This document shows, piece after piece, positions 16,197-24,707 of a DNA stretch of 45,054 nt. The stretch is from positions 1 through 45,054 of the forward strand of contig VBDR01000042.1 of NCBI GenBank assembly GCA_005882135.1, given 5' to 3'. The translations under genes and the position numbers were made by a program. This stretch comes from Chloroflexota bacterium. GTDB taxonomy: Bacteria > Chloroflexota > Dormibacteria > Dormibacterales > Dormibacteraceae. A model generated the notes under the pieces. That model searched no databases, was not told the DNA's origin, and saw nothing but the letters and a program-made list of their open reading frames with translations. How positions within the stretch are numbered: the first letter of the stretch is position 1; every line of letters begins with the position of its first letter.

Positions 16197-17668
16197 GCGC
16201 GCGTGACGAGCTCGGCCGCCTGGAGGCCAGCGGCCTTATCCAGATCGCCGCCTTGCAGCCCGAACTCGAGTACCTCTTCCGCCACGCCCTGGTGCAGGAG
16301 GCCGCTTACGCCTCGCTGCTCAAGCAGGACCGCCGCGCCCTACACCGCGCCGCCGCCGAGGCCATCCTCGCGCAGCATCCCGACCGCGAGCGCGAGCTGG
16401 CAAGCGTGCTCGCGCTGCACTACGAGCAGGCCGGCGAGAACGCCCGCGCCGCGGAGTACCTGGTGATGGCGGGGGATCACGCACTCGAGCGCTTCGCCAA
16501 CCGCGAGGCGATCGGCTTCTTCAGCCGCGCGAGCAGCCTTGCGGACGAATCGCAGGGCGAGCTGCAGCTGCGAGCGGCCGTGGGGGAGGCCAAGGCTTCG
16601 TGGGGATTCAAGACGAGCGGGCGTGAGGTCGATGACCTGGAGCTGGCGGTGGCTTCGGGCGAGAACGCCGAACCCAAGCTCCTTGGCGAGGCCTACTTCT
16701 GGATTGCCTACCTCCGCCGCCAACGCGGCGAGGTCCCCGAGACGAGTCCGGACCTCGCGCGAGCGACCGAGCGCGCCATCGCGATAGCAGGGACATTAAA
16801 GGACGCGCGAGCGTCGGCGTTGCCGCGGGCGATGATGGGCGCCGGCGCCGCCTTTACAGGCCGGTTGCGCGAAGGGGCAGGCGAGATGCAGGCTGCGCTC
16901 AACGACATGGACCAGAACACCGATCCGCATTCGAACGCGATGATCGCCGACTTCCTCGCCATGACGTACGCGCGACTGGGCGAGTTCGATGCCGCTGAGG
17001 AGATCGTCGCCCGCGGCACGCAGCAGGCCGCTCTGGCCGATGAGATCTCGCGCGTCGATATCGACATCACGCAATCCGCCGTCAACTACGAGCGAGGCGA
17101 GCTCGAGAGGGCAGCGCAGCAGGCGTTCCAGTGCTCGGCGCGTGCCGAGGGGCTTGGCGCATATGCGTGCGTCGTCGCGGCCAACGTGATGTTCGGCTCG
17201 GCGACCATGGCAAAGGACGACGCCTCCTCGGCGAAAGTGCCGCTCGAACGCGGCGACGAGCTTGCGATGGTGACCAACATGGCGCCGTTCCGCACGCTGA
17301 CCAAGGGTCTCCTGGCTTCAAGCTACGCGCAGCTCGGAGATCTGCCCACCGGCGTGGCCGGCTGGAACGAGGCCCTGGGCGGCGCGCGTGGCATGAACGA
17401 CCGCTATGGCGAGGCGCGGGTGCTGTGGGCCCGTGGTCGTACATTCGCACTCCAGTCGCCGCCGGACTGGACGGCGGCGCTCGCGGACTTTGACAACGCG
17501 GTCCGGCTCTTCGAGGAGATGGAGGCACGGCCGGCGCTTGCCCGCTCGCTGTACGACCGAGCGAAGGCGTTGCGGGCGCTCGGCCGCACGGCTGAAGCGG
17601 CGGAGGTCGAGCAGCGCGCCCTTACCCTCGGCCGGGACCTCGGCCTCAAAGACGCCCCGTTTGCCTGA
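16193..17668 (+). CDS. TPR-rich C-terminal part of the cyclase/ATPase protein
   Basis: The ATG at 16193 overlaps the upstream TGA (ATGA). The text begins with the usual end of the STAND winged region (LGRLEASGLIQIAALQPELEYLFRHALVQEAAYASLL). TPR-like helical repeats then run to the end (ALHYEQAGENARAAEYLVMAG, FANREAIGFFSRAS, FEEMEARPALARSLYDRAKALRALGRTAEA), ending LGLKDAPFA. As separate chains the overlap could allow coupled translation. A one-base loss at 16179-16181 is the simpler reading. A deleted second copy of this 3' end lies at 41355-41574. Confidence 0.82.
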   Translation: MSARDELGRLEASGLIQIAALQPELEYLFRHALVQEAAYASLLKQDRRALHRAAAEAILAQHPDRERELASVLALHYEQAGENARAAEYLVMAGDHALERFANREAIGFFSRASSLADESQGELQLRAAVGEAKASWGFKTSGREVDDLELAVASGENAEPKLLGEAYFWIAYLRRQRGEVPETSPDLARATERAIAIAGTLKDARASALPRAMMGAGAAFTGRLREGAGEMQAALNDMDQNTDPHSNAMIADFLAMTYARLGEFDAAEEIVARGTQQAALADEISRVDIDITQSAVNYERGELERAAQQAFQCSARAEGLGAYACVVAANVMFGSATMAKDDASSAKVPLERGDELAMVTNMAPFRTLTKGLLASSYAQLGDLPTGVAGWNEALGGARGMNDRYGEARVLWARGRTFALQSPPDWTAALADFDNAVRLFEEMEARPALARSLYDRAKALRALGRTAEAAEVEQRALTLGRDLGLKDAPFA

Positions 17669-18289
17669 ATAGCCGTAATCGGACTTTTCATCTCCGCCTA
17701 CATCTTTTGGTGCTCGGCCATACGGGTCTGGAAACGCGAGCGGCAATCCCAATGGGCGGTTTGGGGCAGGCACGCCATGGGCCTAGGGACTCGGTTATCA
17801 GTCAGGTCAGCGAACCCTTAGGAGTTCAAGTACCCCGCCTACGAGTTCAGGCGGGGAGTTCAAATAGTGTCCCGTCCCCCCGACCAACTCTTGAGTTGCG
17901 ACTCATTCCTGTTAGCGCAGTTAATCCGAGAACGACCCTGTCTTTTTGCAGCCCGGATGTAGCACACTCCTCCAATCTCGCCGAGAGACTCGGGCAACTC
18001 GCTGTCCCTCCGGACGCGCATTCAACTCCTGCCTCCTCCGCCAAGTCGAACCCGGTTTGAATACGATCCAAAAGCACACCCAGCGCATTGAGGAAAGCTC
18101 TGGGAGTACGCCGTCCCTGGCATTTCAGCGCAGCGCTGCGGCTGCCAGTGCAAGGTCAGCGAACAAGATTCGAATTGAGCAACGCGGTTCTAAAGATCCC
18201 GTTCAGGTTCGCGAACCGGGTTTCGATGGGGACTTCGCGCGTCTAGACGCAGGGAATCCACCGACGACCTGTTACATTCTGCGACCCGC
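17669..18289. other. Gene-free stretch with a tRNA-like repeat
   Basis: No credible ORF. It contains an 8-bp perfect hairpin (CCCCGCCT 17833-17840 with AGGCGGGG 17849-17856), which overlaps the 44-nt repeat at 17843-17886. It also contains a 12-nt palindrome GGTTCGCGAACC near 18206-18221. TTACATT about 12 nt before the Kelch start may be a -10 element. Confidence 0.5.
17843..17886 (+). repeat. 44-nt tRNA-3'-end-like repeat, copy 1
   Basis: GAGTTCA, 6 nt, GAGTTCAAATAGTGTCCC, 1 nt, TCCCCCCGACCA. The same 44-nt pattern occurs at 41210-41253, differing only in the spacer, one internal base and the last base. It ends like a tRNA acceptor plus CCA but the T-loop region is abnormal. It lies 175 nt after the cyclase/TPR stop. 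Confidence 0.65.
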
Positions 18290-21200
18290 ATGAAGCAGTT
18301 GGTTATCGCACGGATCGCTGCAGCTGCGTCCCTGGTTTCGCTCGCGGCCGGACTTGTGCCGATGGCCGCGCACGGTCAGACCACCGTCAACGCGAACTGG
18401 GTCCAGGTTTCGAACACCGGTCCTGCAGCCCGCGGCGGGGCCGGCATGGTGTACGACTCGGCCCGCCAGCGATCCATCCTGTTCGGTGGATCCGACGGGT
18501 CCGGCAGCTACTTCTCCGACACCTGGCAGTACGACGGAGCATCGTGGACCCAACTGCAAGTCGCCGGGCCGTCGGCTCGGTTTCTCGCCCTCATGGCCTA
18601 CAACTCTGCGCGTGGCGTCACGGTCCTCTACGGCGGATACAACAACGGTGTAATCAACAACACGTGGGAGTGGAACGGTTCGTCCTGGACGCAGCGCCTG
18701 ACCGCTCACACACCGCCAGCCCGGCTCTGGTCGGCGATGACCTACGACTCCACGCGCCACGTCATCGTCCTGTTCGGCGGCGAGCTCGACACGTTGCTAA
18801 ACGACACGTGGCAGTACGACGGGAACGACTGGACGCAGGTGATCACCGCACATGCGCCGGCTGCGCGCCGAGGCCACGCGATAGCGTATGACCCCGCGCG
18901 AGGGGTGACCGTTCTGTTCGGTGGTCAGTCCAGCGTCAACCTCAACGACACATGGGAGTTCAACGGCGTCGACTGGACCCAGGTCGCGCCCGCCAGCTCG
19001 CCGTCGGAACGCATCTGGCCGGCGATGGCATACGACCCGAACCTCGGCGGAACAGTGATGTTCGGCGGCGCATTCGGTTCCAACTACAACCCGCTCAACG
19101 ACACTTGGCTTTACGCCGAAGGCGGCTGGCAGCAGATAGCGCCGCAGGTGAACCTGAGCGCCCGCTTCTATTCGGCGTCCGCCTACGAGTCGAACCGAGG
19201 GGACTTCGTGCTGTTCGGCGGAAGTGTGATCGCGGGGGGAGGGTCCAACTTCGGTGACACTTGGTCGCTGCAGGGCGTCACCACGTCTGCCTTGGACTGG
19301 ACGCAAGCGACCACCTCGACCGCGCCAACCGCTCGGGTTTGGTCCCAGATGGACTACGACTCAGCGCGCGGCGTCAGCGTCTTGTTCGGGGGCAGCAGCG
19401 ACTCCGGTCCAGGCAACCTCCACGACACGTGGGAGTGGGACGGAGCGCGGTGGACTCAGATGGCGCCCGCCACGTCTCCGCCGCCGGTAGCCGGCGGAAT
19501 GATGGCGTACGACAGCACGCGCGGCGTGTCGGTGCTATTCGGAGGATCGGGAAGCACGGGGAGCAGTTCATCGACGTGGGAATGGGACGGGACGAATTGG
19601 ACCCAAAAGAGCCCGGCGACATCACCACCGGCGCGGCTCTGGGCCGCGATGACCTATGACTCCGCTCGGAGCCGCATGGTGCTGTTCGGCGGCGACGGTC
19701 CGAACGGCCTGCTAGGGGACACGTGGACGTACGACGGCAGCACCTGGACGCAGATGAAATCCGCCAGCTCCCCGACGCAGCGCGATGGTCCCGCTATGGC
19801 CTTCGATCCGGCGCGTGGCCGGGCCGTGCTGTTCGGTGGTCACGACTCGAACGGCCGCCTGGGCGACACGTGGGAATGGGACGGCGCCAACTGGACGCAG
19901 ATTCCCGTGACCGTTGCGCCGCACACTCGATTCTGGGAATCGCTCGCCTTCGACACGCAGCGCGGCAAGACAATCCTGTTCGGCGGCGACCACGTCCAGC
20001 CGAACGACCTCGGTGAGTCCAACGACACGTGGGAGTGGGACGGCGCCCAGTGGACACACGACTTTCCCGCTGCCGCACCCCCGATTCGCTCTGGCCAGTC
20101 GATGGCGTACGACGCGACTCGCGGACGGATGGTCATTTTTGGCGGATGGAACGCGGCCACGTCGCCAGCGACGATCTACGGCGACACATGGGAGCTCGGC
20201 AACGGAATCCAGACTCCTCCGGGCACACCGAGCGCGACTCTTAACGTGTTCGGCCTCGGAACGAACTTCGGAAGCGTGAACGTCGGCTCGGCCGCCGATG
20301 GCGTTGCGGCCTTCATGTTGTCGAGCTCCGGCACCGGCCCGCTGGCCGTCAACTCGATCGCGCTGAGCGGGCCGAGTGATTTCGTCCTCAGCACGGACTG
20401 CCCCATGCACGGGGATCCGCTGCCTGCGGGCTCGTACTGCATGGCGATCGTTTCGTTCACGCCGACCGCCGCCGGCACGCGAACCGCGGGCATCGCCTTC
20501 AGCTACAACGCGCCCGGCGGCAACCAGACGTTCCAGCTCCAGGGCACGGGAGTCGTGCATCCGACCACGCTGACGGTGTCGCCAGCGACGGCAATGTTCA
20601 ACGGAGGCGCGATCATCAGCGCGTCGCTCCAGGTCGATGGCAAACCGTTCGCCGGACAGCCCGTCACGCTGAGCCTACTGAACGGCCCCGGCAGCACGAC
20701 CCAGACCGACTCGTCGGGTATCGCCGTCTGGTTCGGCGTCAGCTTCGCCGGCATCCACGCGGGTACCTATCCGACAGGAATCCAGGCGAGGTTCGCGGGC
20801 AGCCCGGCCTACGCGCCCAGCTCCACGACGGCGGCCCTGGTGATCACGCAGCCCGTAACGACCACTTACACCGGCGAGTTCTACGTTGCTGACATCACTG
20901 CGGGCCACGTCACCATACAAGTGGACCAGCGGACGCCGGCGAGCGACCCGCAGTTCATCGACTACGCGCAGACGCCAGTCTGGGTACGCGTCACGCTGGT
21001 CGGGGCTGCGGCGTCATCCGACTTCTGGGTGCAGGTCACCGACGCAAGCAACTGGTCGACTACTGGGTTTGGGGTGGCTACAGCGCCCCTGCCCGCCCTG
21101 GCCGACGGCGGATATACGGTCGTCGCCGCCCTGGTCGATGGCCCGTCCAGCACGTCGCCGGGCAGTGCCGTGTCGAGCGACGACACCCGAACCGGCCTTG

Positions 21201-21661
21201 TGTCGTCCCCGACCAAGGGCGGTTACCTGAGCGCCGGTGGCGCCATCGCGACCGACCCGTCCACCAACACAGGTGACAGGCACGGCTATTTCTCGCTGCA
21301 GATGAAGCCCGGCAAGCCACCGGTCGGGAACCTGGTCTACAGCTACCGCGTCCGCATGGATGTTGGCGGCGGCAACCTGCGCGACGTTGATGTCTGGGTG
21401 ACCAGCACGTCGATCACCACGCTCAATGGCAACTCCGCGACCGGTCAGTTTGTCGTCGAGTACGTCGACGCGCTGACCGGACAGCGCTATACGACGTTCG
21501 AGTTCTCTGGCGGAACGTTCAAGCTGACCTTTGTCAACGCGACCGGTAACTCGCCGGCCAAGTTCGGATTGGTCCTGAAGCATCCCGATGGCACTGTCTT
21601 CCACTCCACTGGCAGCGCGCCGTCGCCGGTAGTGGTTGGCCGGCTGGTCAGCACACTCTAA
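18290..21661 (+). CDS. Secreted Kelch-like beta-propeller protein with Ig-like tail
   Basis: 1123 aa. A signal peptide (about 1-29, cut near AHG-QT) is followed by twelve Kelch/galactose-oxidase-type repeats up to about 640. Each has the form (S/D/N)WTQ, about 15 residues, (M/A)xYD..RG..VLFGG, then a loop ending DTWEWDG. Then come a choice-of-anchor D/ASH-type domain (about 650-760, FGSVNVGSAADGVAAFML), an Ig-like domain (about 765-865) and a C-terminal beta-rich domain of about 250 residues (GGYLSAGGAIATDPSTNTGDRHGYF). No anchor or LPXTG was seen, so it is probably released or held by its tail. Function is likely binding; partner unknown. Confidence 0.85.
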   Translation: MKQLVIARIAAAASLVSLAAGLVPMAAHGQTTVNANWVQVSNTGPAARGGAGMVYDSARQRSILFGGSDGSGSYFSDTWQYDGASWTQLQVAGPSARFLALMAYNSARGVTVLYGGYNNGVINNTWEWNGSSWTQRLTAHTPPARLWSAMTYDSTRHVIVLFGGELDTLLNDTWQYDGNDWTQVITAHAPAARRGHAIAYDPARGVTVLFGGQSSVNLNDTWEFNGVDWTQVAPASSPSERIWPAMAYDPNLGGTVMFGGAFGSNYNPLNDTWLYAEGGWQQIAPQVNLSARFYSASAYESNRGDFVLFGGSVIAGGGSNFGDTWSLQGVTTSALDWTQATTSTAPTARVWSQMDYDSARGVSVLFGGSSDSGPGNLHDTWEWDGARWTQMAPATSPPPVAGGMMAYDSTRGVSVLFGGSGSTGSSSSTWEWDGTNWTQKSPATSPPARLWAAMTYDSARSRMVLFGGDGPNGLLGDTWTYDGSTWTQMKSASSPTQRDGPAMAFDPARGRAVLFGGHDSNGRLGDTWEWDGANWTQIPVTVAPHTRFWESLAFDTQRGKTILFGGDHVQPNDLGESNDTWEWDGAQWTHDFPAAAPPIRSGQSMAYDATRGRMVIFGGWNAATSPATIYGDTWELGNGIQTPPGTPSATLNVFGLGTNFGSVNVGSAADGVAAFMLSSSGTGPLAVNSIALSGPSDFVLSTDCPMHGDPLPAGSYCMAIVSFTPTAAGTRTAGIAFSYNAPGGNQTFQLQGTGVVHPTTLTVSPATAMFNGGAIISASLQVDGKPFAGQPVTLSLLNGPGSTTQTDSSGIAVWFGVSFAGIHAGTYPTGIQARFAGSPAYAPSSTTAALVITQPVTTTYTGEFYVADITAGHVTIQVDQRTPASDPQFIDYAQTPVWVRVTLVGAAASSDFWVQVTDASNWSTTGFGVATAPLPALADGGYTVVAALVDGPSSTSPGSAVSSDDTRTGLVSSPTKGGYLSAGGAIATDPSTNTGDRHGYFSLQMKPGKPPVGNLVYSYRVRMDVGGGNLRDVDVWVTSTSITTLNGNSATGQFVVEYVDALTGQRYTTFEFSGGTFKLTFVNATGNSPAKFGLVLKHPDGTVFHSTGSAPSPVVVGRLVSTL

Positions 21662-21886
21662 GACCGCCGCCGTCTACAGGTATCAGTCGCTCAATAGTGG
21701 TTCCTGTCTATCTGCAACTCCCCCCGCGCGCGGCCACCAGCACTGTGTGGTGCTTCCGGTACTCGCTCATGTTGCATTCCGTGTAGTTATCCGGCTGAAG
21801 ATTGACCCAAATCTGGATGAGCGACGCCGCCCGATTAGGCACTGAAAGCGGCCAAAACGTCGCCGTTTGGACCGGCCACCACCTGA

Positions 21887-21929
21887 TTCGGGACCGTGAG
21901 CCCCGGGTCAAATCCCGGGCCCCCGACCA
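21887..21929 (+). repeat. tRNA-Pro half repeat core, copy D (degraded)
   Basis: TTCGGGACCGTGAG, CCCCGGGTCAAATCCC and GGGCCCCCGACCA match the 3' half of tRNA-Pro(CGG) with two single-base losses (one G in the variable region and one T before the T-loop). The 131-nt upstream arm is not recognisable. The rest of 21662-21953 shows no gene. Confidence 0.7.
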
Positions 21930-21953
21930 AGCCTCAGGCGGACGACGGGTTGG

Positions 21954-22412
21954 TCAAAACACTCGGCGGTATGTGATCTCGAGGTCGTCGTCCCAGTTCA
22001 CGTCGTCGAACGACAGCATCGCCTTCCCTGACATCGTCCGGTCCCCGTCCTCGAAGGTATAGGTCATGCGCTGCGAGAACGGCGCATCGGGCGATGCGAA
22101 CGAGCCGGCCGATGAGTGCCGGTCCATCGCCATCTCCCACCCCTCGCGAGTCACGCTCACCTTGAGGATCCTGTGGACGCCGCGCGTGTCGAAGTAGTGC
22201 ATGTGGAGGCCTTCGGTGTCTCCGATGATTGAGATCGAGTCAGGTATGTCTGGGTGGTCGTAGCCCGACCGATAGATGAGGAAATGCTCGCCCTCAAGCC
22301 ACTCGATCTCGCTAGACCCAGTCACGATCGCGCCGGGCAGACCCGGGTGGGTCGCTTCGGTCGTCCACCGGCCTACGAGCCGCCGCCCTAACTTCTGAAG
22401 ATCAGCGTTCAT
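21954..22412 (-). CDS. Conserved protein, lipocalin-like (DUF1579-like)
   Basis: 152 aa. The pattern LVGRWTTEATHP at the start, IEWLEGEHFLIYRSGYDHP, then ISIIGDTEGLHMHYFDTRGVHRI, then MTYTFEDGDRTMSGKAMLSFDD and LEITYRR suggests an antiparallel barrel of the kind found in DUF1579 and heme- or lipid-binding small proteins. I do not recognise a catalytic motif. It lies between tRNA-Pro half repeats D and F as a single gene. Function unknown; the His and Asp residues in HMHYFDTRGVHR may bind ligand. Confidence 0.7.
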   Translation of the reverse strand: MNADLQKLGRRLVGRWTTEATHPGLPGAIVTGSSEIEWLEGEHFLIYRSGYDHPDIPDSISIIGDTEGLHMHYFDTRGVHRILKVSVTREGWEMAMDRHSSAGSFASPDAPFSQRMTYTFEDGDRTMSGKAMLSFDDVNWDDDLEITYRRVF

Positions 22413-22606
22413 GCTCGATTTGACGTCCGCGAGCAGCCAAACTCATCGCTGCGGTGGCGAGTTCGTGCCCTCCAGGGATGCTCGGAAGTGTTCCTCCGGC
22501 ATTGGCGCCGAAATCGGTGGATTCGTGACTGCCGTCGGCGGAACTGAACTCGCTTGCCAGCAATCGATGGCTCCGCGGGGGCTTGAAGTTGAGGACGCAA
22601 CGGGCA

Positions 22607-22636
22607 GGACCGTGAGGCCCCGGTTTGGAATCGCGG
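22607..22636 (+). repeat. tRNA-Pro half repeat core, copy F (relic)
   Basis: GGACCGTGAGGCCCCGG is exact; TTTGGAATCGCGG after it is a mutated T-arm (GTTCAAATCCCGG). No 5' half and no arm. The rest of 22413-22735 shows no gene. Confidence 0.6.
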
Positions 22637-22735
22637 TGGAGTAGTCGCGCACGAGACCGCCGATGAGGCGAGCGCTCGACGCCGGGCCGACCTCAACGCC
22701 GCATTCGACCGCATCGAGGCTACGATGGGCGATCG

Positions 22736-23050
22736 ATGAGCGCCAAGATCGTCTCCGACGGAGTGGCACATACGGTGCCGGCTGATCTGAGACGTGTCCT
22801 GATTGCCAACCCAAAAGTTCTGGCGACATGGGAAGACCTCACCCCTCTTGCCCGCAATGAGTGGATCTGTTGGGTGCTCTGGCCCAAGAGGGCCGAAACG
22901 AGGAGTCAGCACATCGAGAGGCTGCGCACCGAGCTTTTGGCGGGGAAGCGACGACCCTGCTGCTGGCTTGGCTGCATCCACCGCAAGGACAAGGAACTCA
23001 GCCCTTCGGTCCGCTGGGTGGTAAGCAGCCGCAGCAAAGCGTCGGCATGA
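22736..23050 (+). CDS. YdeI/OmpD-associated family protein
   Basis: 104 aa. The second half of a YdeI-type protein is clear: VPADLRRVLIANPKVLATWEDLTPLARNEWICWV, then RSQHIERLRTELLAGKRRPCCW and GCIHRKDKELSPSVRW. The length is short but usual for the single-domain form. The stop overlaps the DUF1801 start (23047-23050), making a two-gene unit. Members of both families are often found together; a role in stress resistance has been suggested for the family, but nothing here proves it. Confidence 0.75.
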   Translation: MSAKIVSDGVAHTVPADLRRVLIANPKVLATWEDLTPLARNEWICWVLWPKRAETRSQHIERLRTELLAGKRRPCCWLGCIHRKDKELSPSVRWVVSSRSKASA

Positions 23051-23433
23051 GCGACGCATCCGCGTCCCAACAGATAGATGACATCGTCCGCAGGATGGCC
23101 GGCTGGAGGGGTGAGAGGTTGAGCCAACTGCGGGGTCTCATCAGGGGCGCCGATCCGGGCGTAATCGAAGAAGTGAAGTGGAAGAAGCCCTCCCGCCCCG
23201 AGGGGGTTCCCGTCTGGTCGCACGACGGCATCGTCTGCATCGGCGAGGCCCTCAAGAACGCGGTGAGGCTGACGTTTCCAAAGGGTGCCCAACTGAAGGA
23301 TCCGAAGGGCCTCTTCAACACGCGTCTGGACAGCAAGACGGTTCGTGCCATCGACTTCCACGAGGGTGACGCGATCAAAGAATCCGCCTTGAGGGCGCTC
23401 ATTGTCGAAGGTGTCCGTCTCAATCGAAGCTGA
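23047..23433 (+). CDS. DUF1801 domain protein
   Basis: 128 aa, intact. Helices IDDIVRRMAGWRGERLSQLRGLI, then EEVKWKKPSRPEGVPVWSHDGIVCIGEAL, then KNAVRLTFPKGAQLKDPKGLFNTRLD, then IDFHEGDAIKESALRALIVEG. This is a full-length member with the typical VKWxxP and VRLTF motifs (a YdhG-like fold). Two other DUF1801 3' fragments, at 10209-10346 and 44421-44507, match its last third. Its overlap with the YdeI-like gene and the repeats on both sides suggest it moved as a cassette. Confidence 0.82.
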   Translation: MSDASASQQIDDIVRRMAGWRGERLSQLRGLIRGADPGVIEEVKWKKPSRPEGVPVWSHDGIVCIGEALKNAVRLTFPKGAQLKDPKGLFNTRLDSKTVRAIDFHEGDAIKESALRALIVEGVRLNRS

Positions 23434-23496
23434 GATCGGCGACGGACGTCCACATCCTAAGGGTGGAATCAGGGGCTTCGTAAGAGACGGCGACGG

Positions 23497-23675
23497 GCAC
23501 AGCCGGGGCACAGATCCCTGGCACCAGGCGGCTCTACGAGAACACGGATGGACACCGAGGAGGGGCAATTTGAGTTCAGGCGGACCTCTGCGGAGCCAGC
23601 GGGACACGCGGGGCCACTCCACCAGGACGGTTCGGGAGCATGAGGCCCCGGGTTCAAATCCCGGGCCCCCGACCA
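23497..23675 (+). repeat. tRNA-Pro half repeat module, copy E
   Basis: Arm GCACAGCCGGGGCACAGATC starts at 23497; the core starts at 23628, exactly 131 nt on. The core runs to GACCA at 23675 with an intact T-arm and acceptor 3' strand; the anticodon stem 3' side is changed (GCATG for CCGTG). The centre aligns without gaps to copies B and C at about half of positions. It follows the DUF1801 stop by 63 nt. Confidence 0.8.
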
Positions 23676-23686
23676 TTCTTGTATTT

Positions 23687-23745
23687 GAAATCGGCGATTT
23701 CCCTTGTGGTTGGAGTCAGCTTCATACCGCCGTATCACAATTTCC
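23687..23745 (+). repeat. Palindrome and second arm to the right of core E
   Basis: GAAATCGGCGATTTC (23687-23701) is a perfect 15-nt palindrome, 60 nt after the core start (62 in copy C). CCGCCGTATCACAATTTCC near 23728-23746 resembles the arm GCCGTATCACGCATTC. Confidence 0.55.
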
Positions 23746-23858
23746 TGCAGACCAACCAAACCGGGGCGGTGTAACGGCGTCTTTCGTAGGCAATGTGAGA
23801 TCACGCGACTGGGAATCGTTGGATAGGCAGCGCCCCATGCCGGCGGACGCACGGGTCA

Positions 23859-23870
23859 GGACCGTGAGGC
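23859..23870 (+). repeat. tRNA-Pro half repeat relic, copy G
   Basis: GGACCGTGAGGC is all that remains of the core. It lies where a core is expected if the arm near 23724 belongs to it (predicted within about 3 nt). The rest of the stretch to the VOC stop at 24008 shows no gene. Confidence 0.5.
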
Positions 23871-24007
23871 ACCCTACGCAGAATTCCAAGCTCGATCGGC
23901 ATTAGTAATTGCCCCAGCCCTGTGGCTCGCATTCTTGAGCTCGTCGAGAAACTCCCCTGAAATCTGGCCCGTGGAGGCGGTGATGTCGGGCGCTGGGTAC
24001 CGGACGT

Positions 24008-24421
24008 CTAGCCAAAGTCGGCAGCGGTGATCCCATAGGCGTGACCTGGTGGCCACTGCACCAGCTCGATCCGGTAGCCGTCGGGGTCGCGGAGCCATGA
24101 CGTTTGTGCCCCATCAAGGCCGCCCGGGCGTTCGACTGGGTCGGCATTCAGTCCTGCCTTCGTAACAGCCTCGATCATGCCGCTGAGGTCATCGACTTGC
24201 ACCGCGAGGTGGCTGAACCCGCTGCCGATGACCACTGGTCCGTCGGGCGGCCGGTGCACCAGTTCGAGCGTAACCACTTCATCCGCCGGCAACTTGAGCA
24301 TCGTTAAAGTCACACCGTCGCCCAGATCAACGCGACCGACCTGCTCGAACCCGATTGCCCCGTAGAAGGCCAGTGAGGTGGCCAGGTCAGTGATGCGGTA
24401 CGCCGGATGCAACGTCCTCAT
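24008..24421 (-). CDS. VOC family (glyoxalase/bleomycin-resistance-like) protein
   Basis: 137 aa. Two beta-alpha-beta-beta-beta units: MRTLHPAYRITDLATSLAFYGAIGFEQVGR with LELVHRP, then GFSHLAVQVDDLSGMIEAVTKAGL with DPDGYRIELVQWPPG. Metal-binding positions of the glyoxalase type are present as His5, Glu near 54, His near 71 and Glu near 122. This layout is close to lactoylglutathione-lyase-like enzymes; glutathione or another thiol is not proven. The gene lies between relics G and H of the tRNA-Pro repeat. A partial copy exists at 14218. Confidence 0.85.
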   Translation of the reverse strand: MRTLHPAYRITDLATSLAFYGAIGFEQVGRVDLGDGVTLTMLKLPADEVVTLELVHRPPDGPVVIGSGFSHLAVQVDDLSGMIEAVTKAGLNADPVERPGGLDGAQTSWLRDPDGYRIELVQWPPGHAYGITAADFG

Positions 24422-24441
24422 GCCTAGACAGTAGGCACTAC

Positions 24442-24455
24442 GGGGACCGTGAGGC
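24442..24455 (+). repeat. tRNA-Pro half repeat relic, copy H
   Basis: GGGGACCGTGAGGC, 21 nt upstream of the VOC start. Only the anticodon 3' side is kept. Confidence 0.4.
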
Positions 24456-24518
24456 AGCAGGCCTCATTCCTGAGAAAAGATCGAGTACCTGACAAAGCGC
24501 TAGACCGGCTCGGGGCAT

Positions 24519-24707
24519 GTCAACCTCGAGTCGGTGGTTAGAGAGTATTGCCTTCACTACAACGACGAGCGGCCGCATCGGAGCCGCGCGCTCCGACCAC
24601 CAACCGCTAATTGCGATCCCGTGAAAATCGCAGGCAGTCCTATCTCGCGGCGCACGCGCCTCGGCGGTCTGCTAAGCGACTATCGCCAACTGCTGGCGGC
24701 GGCATGA
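24519..24707 (+). mobile_element. Integrase/transposase 3' fragment (IS3/IS481-like)
   Basis: The frame LESVVREYCLHYNDERPHRS, then RALRPPTA, then RRTRLGGLLSDYRQLLAAA and TGA (24705-24707) is the C-terminal end of a DDE integrase-core transposase. The DDE catalytic part is absent. Related N-terminal fragments lie at 38973 and 43043. The 140 nt between this end and the stop of the next gene hold nothing recognised. Confidence 0.7.

Noticed and set aside
22906-23676. Long minus-strand ORF starting VGGPGFEPGASCSRT
   Set aside because: This text is the well-known false translation of the reverse strand of a tRNA 3' end. Similar ORFs at 6804-7067 and 8153-8383 have the same cause. The rest is antisense to the YdeI/DUF1801 genes.
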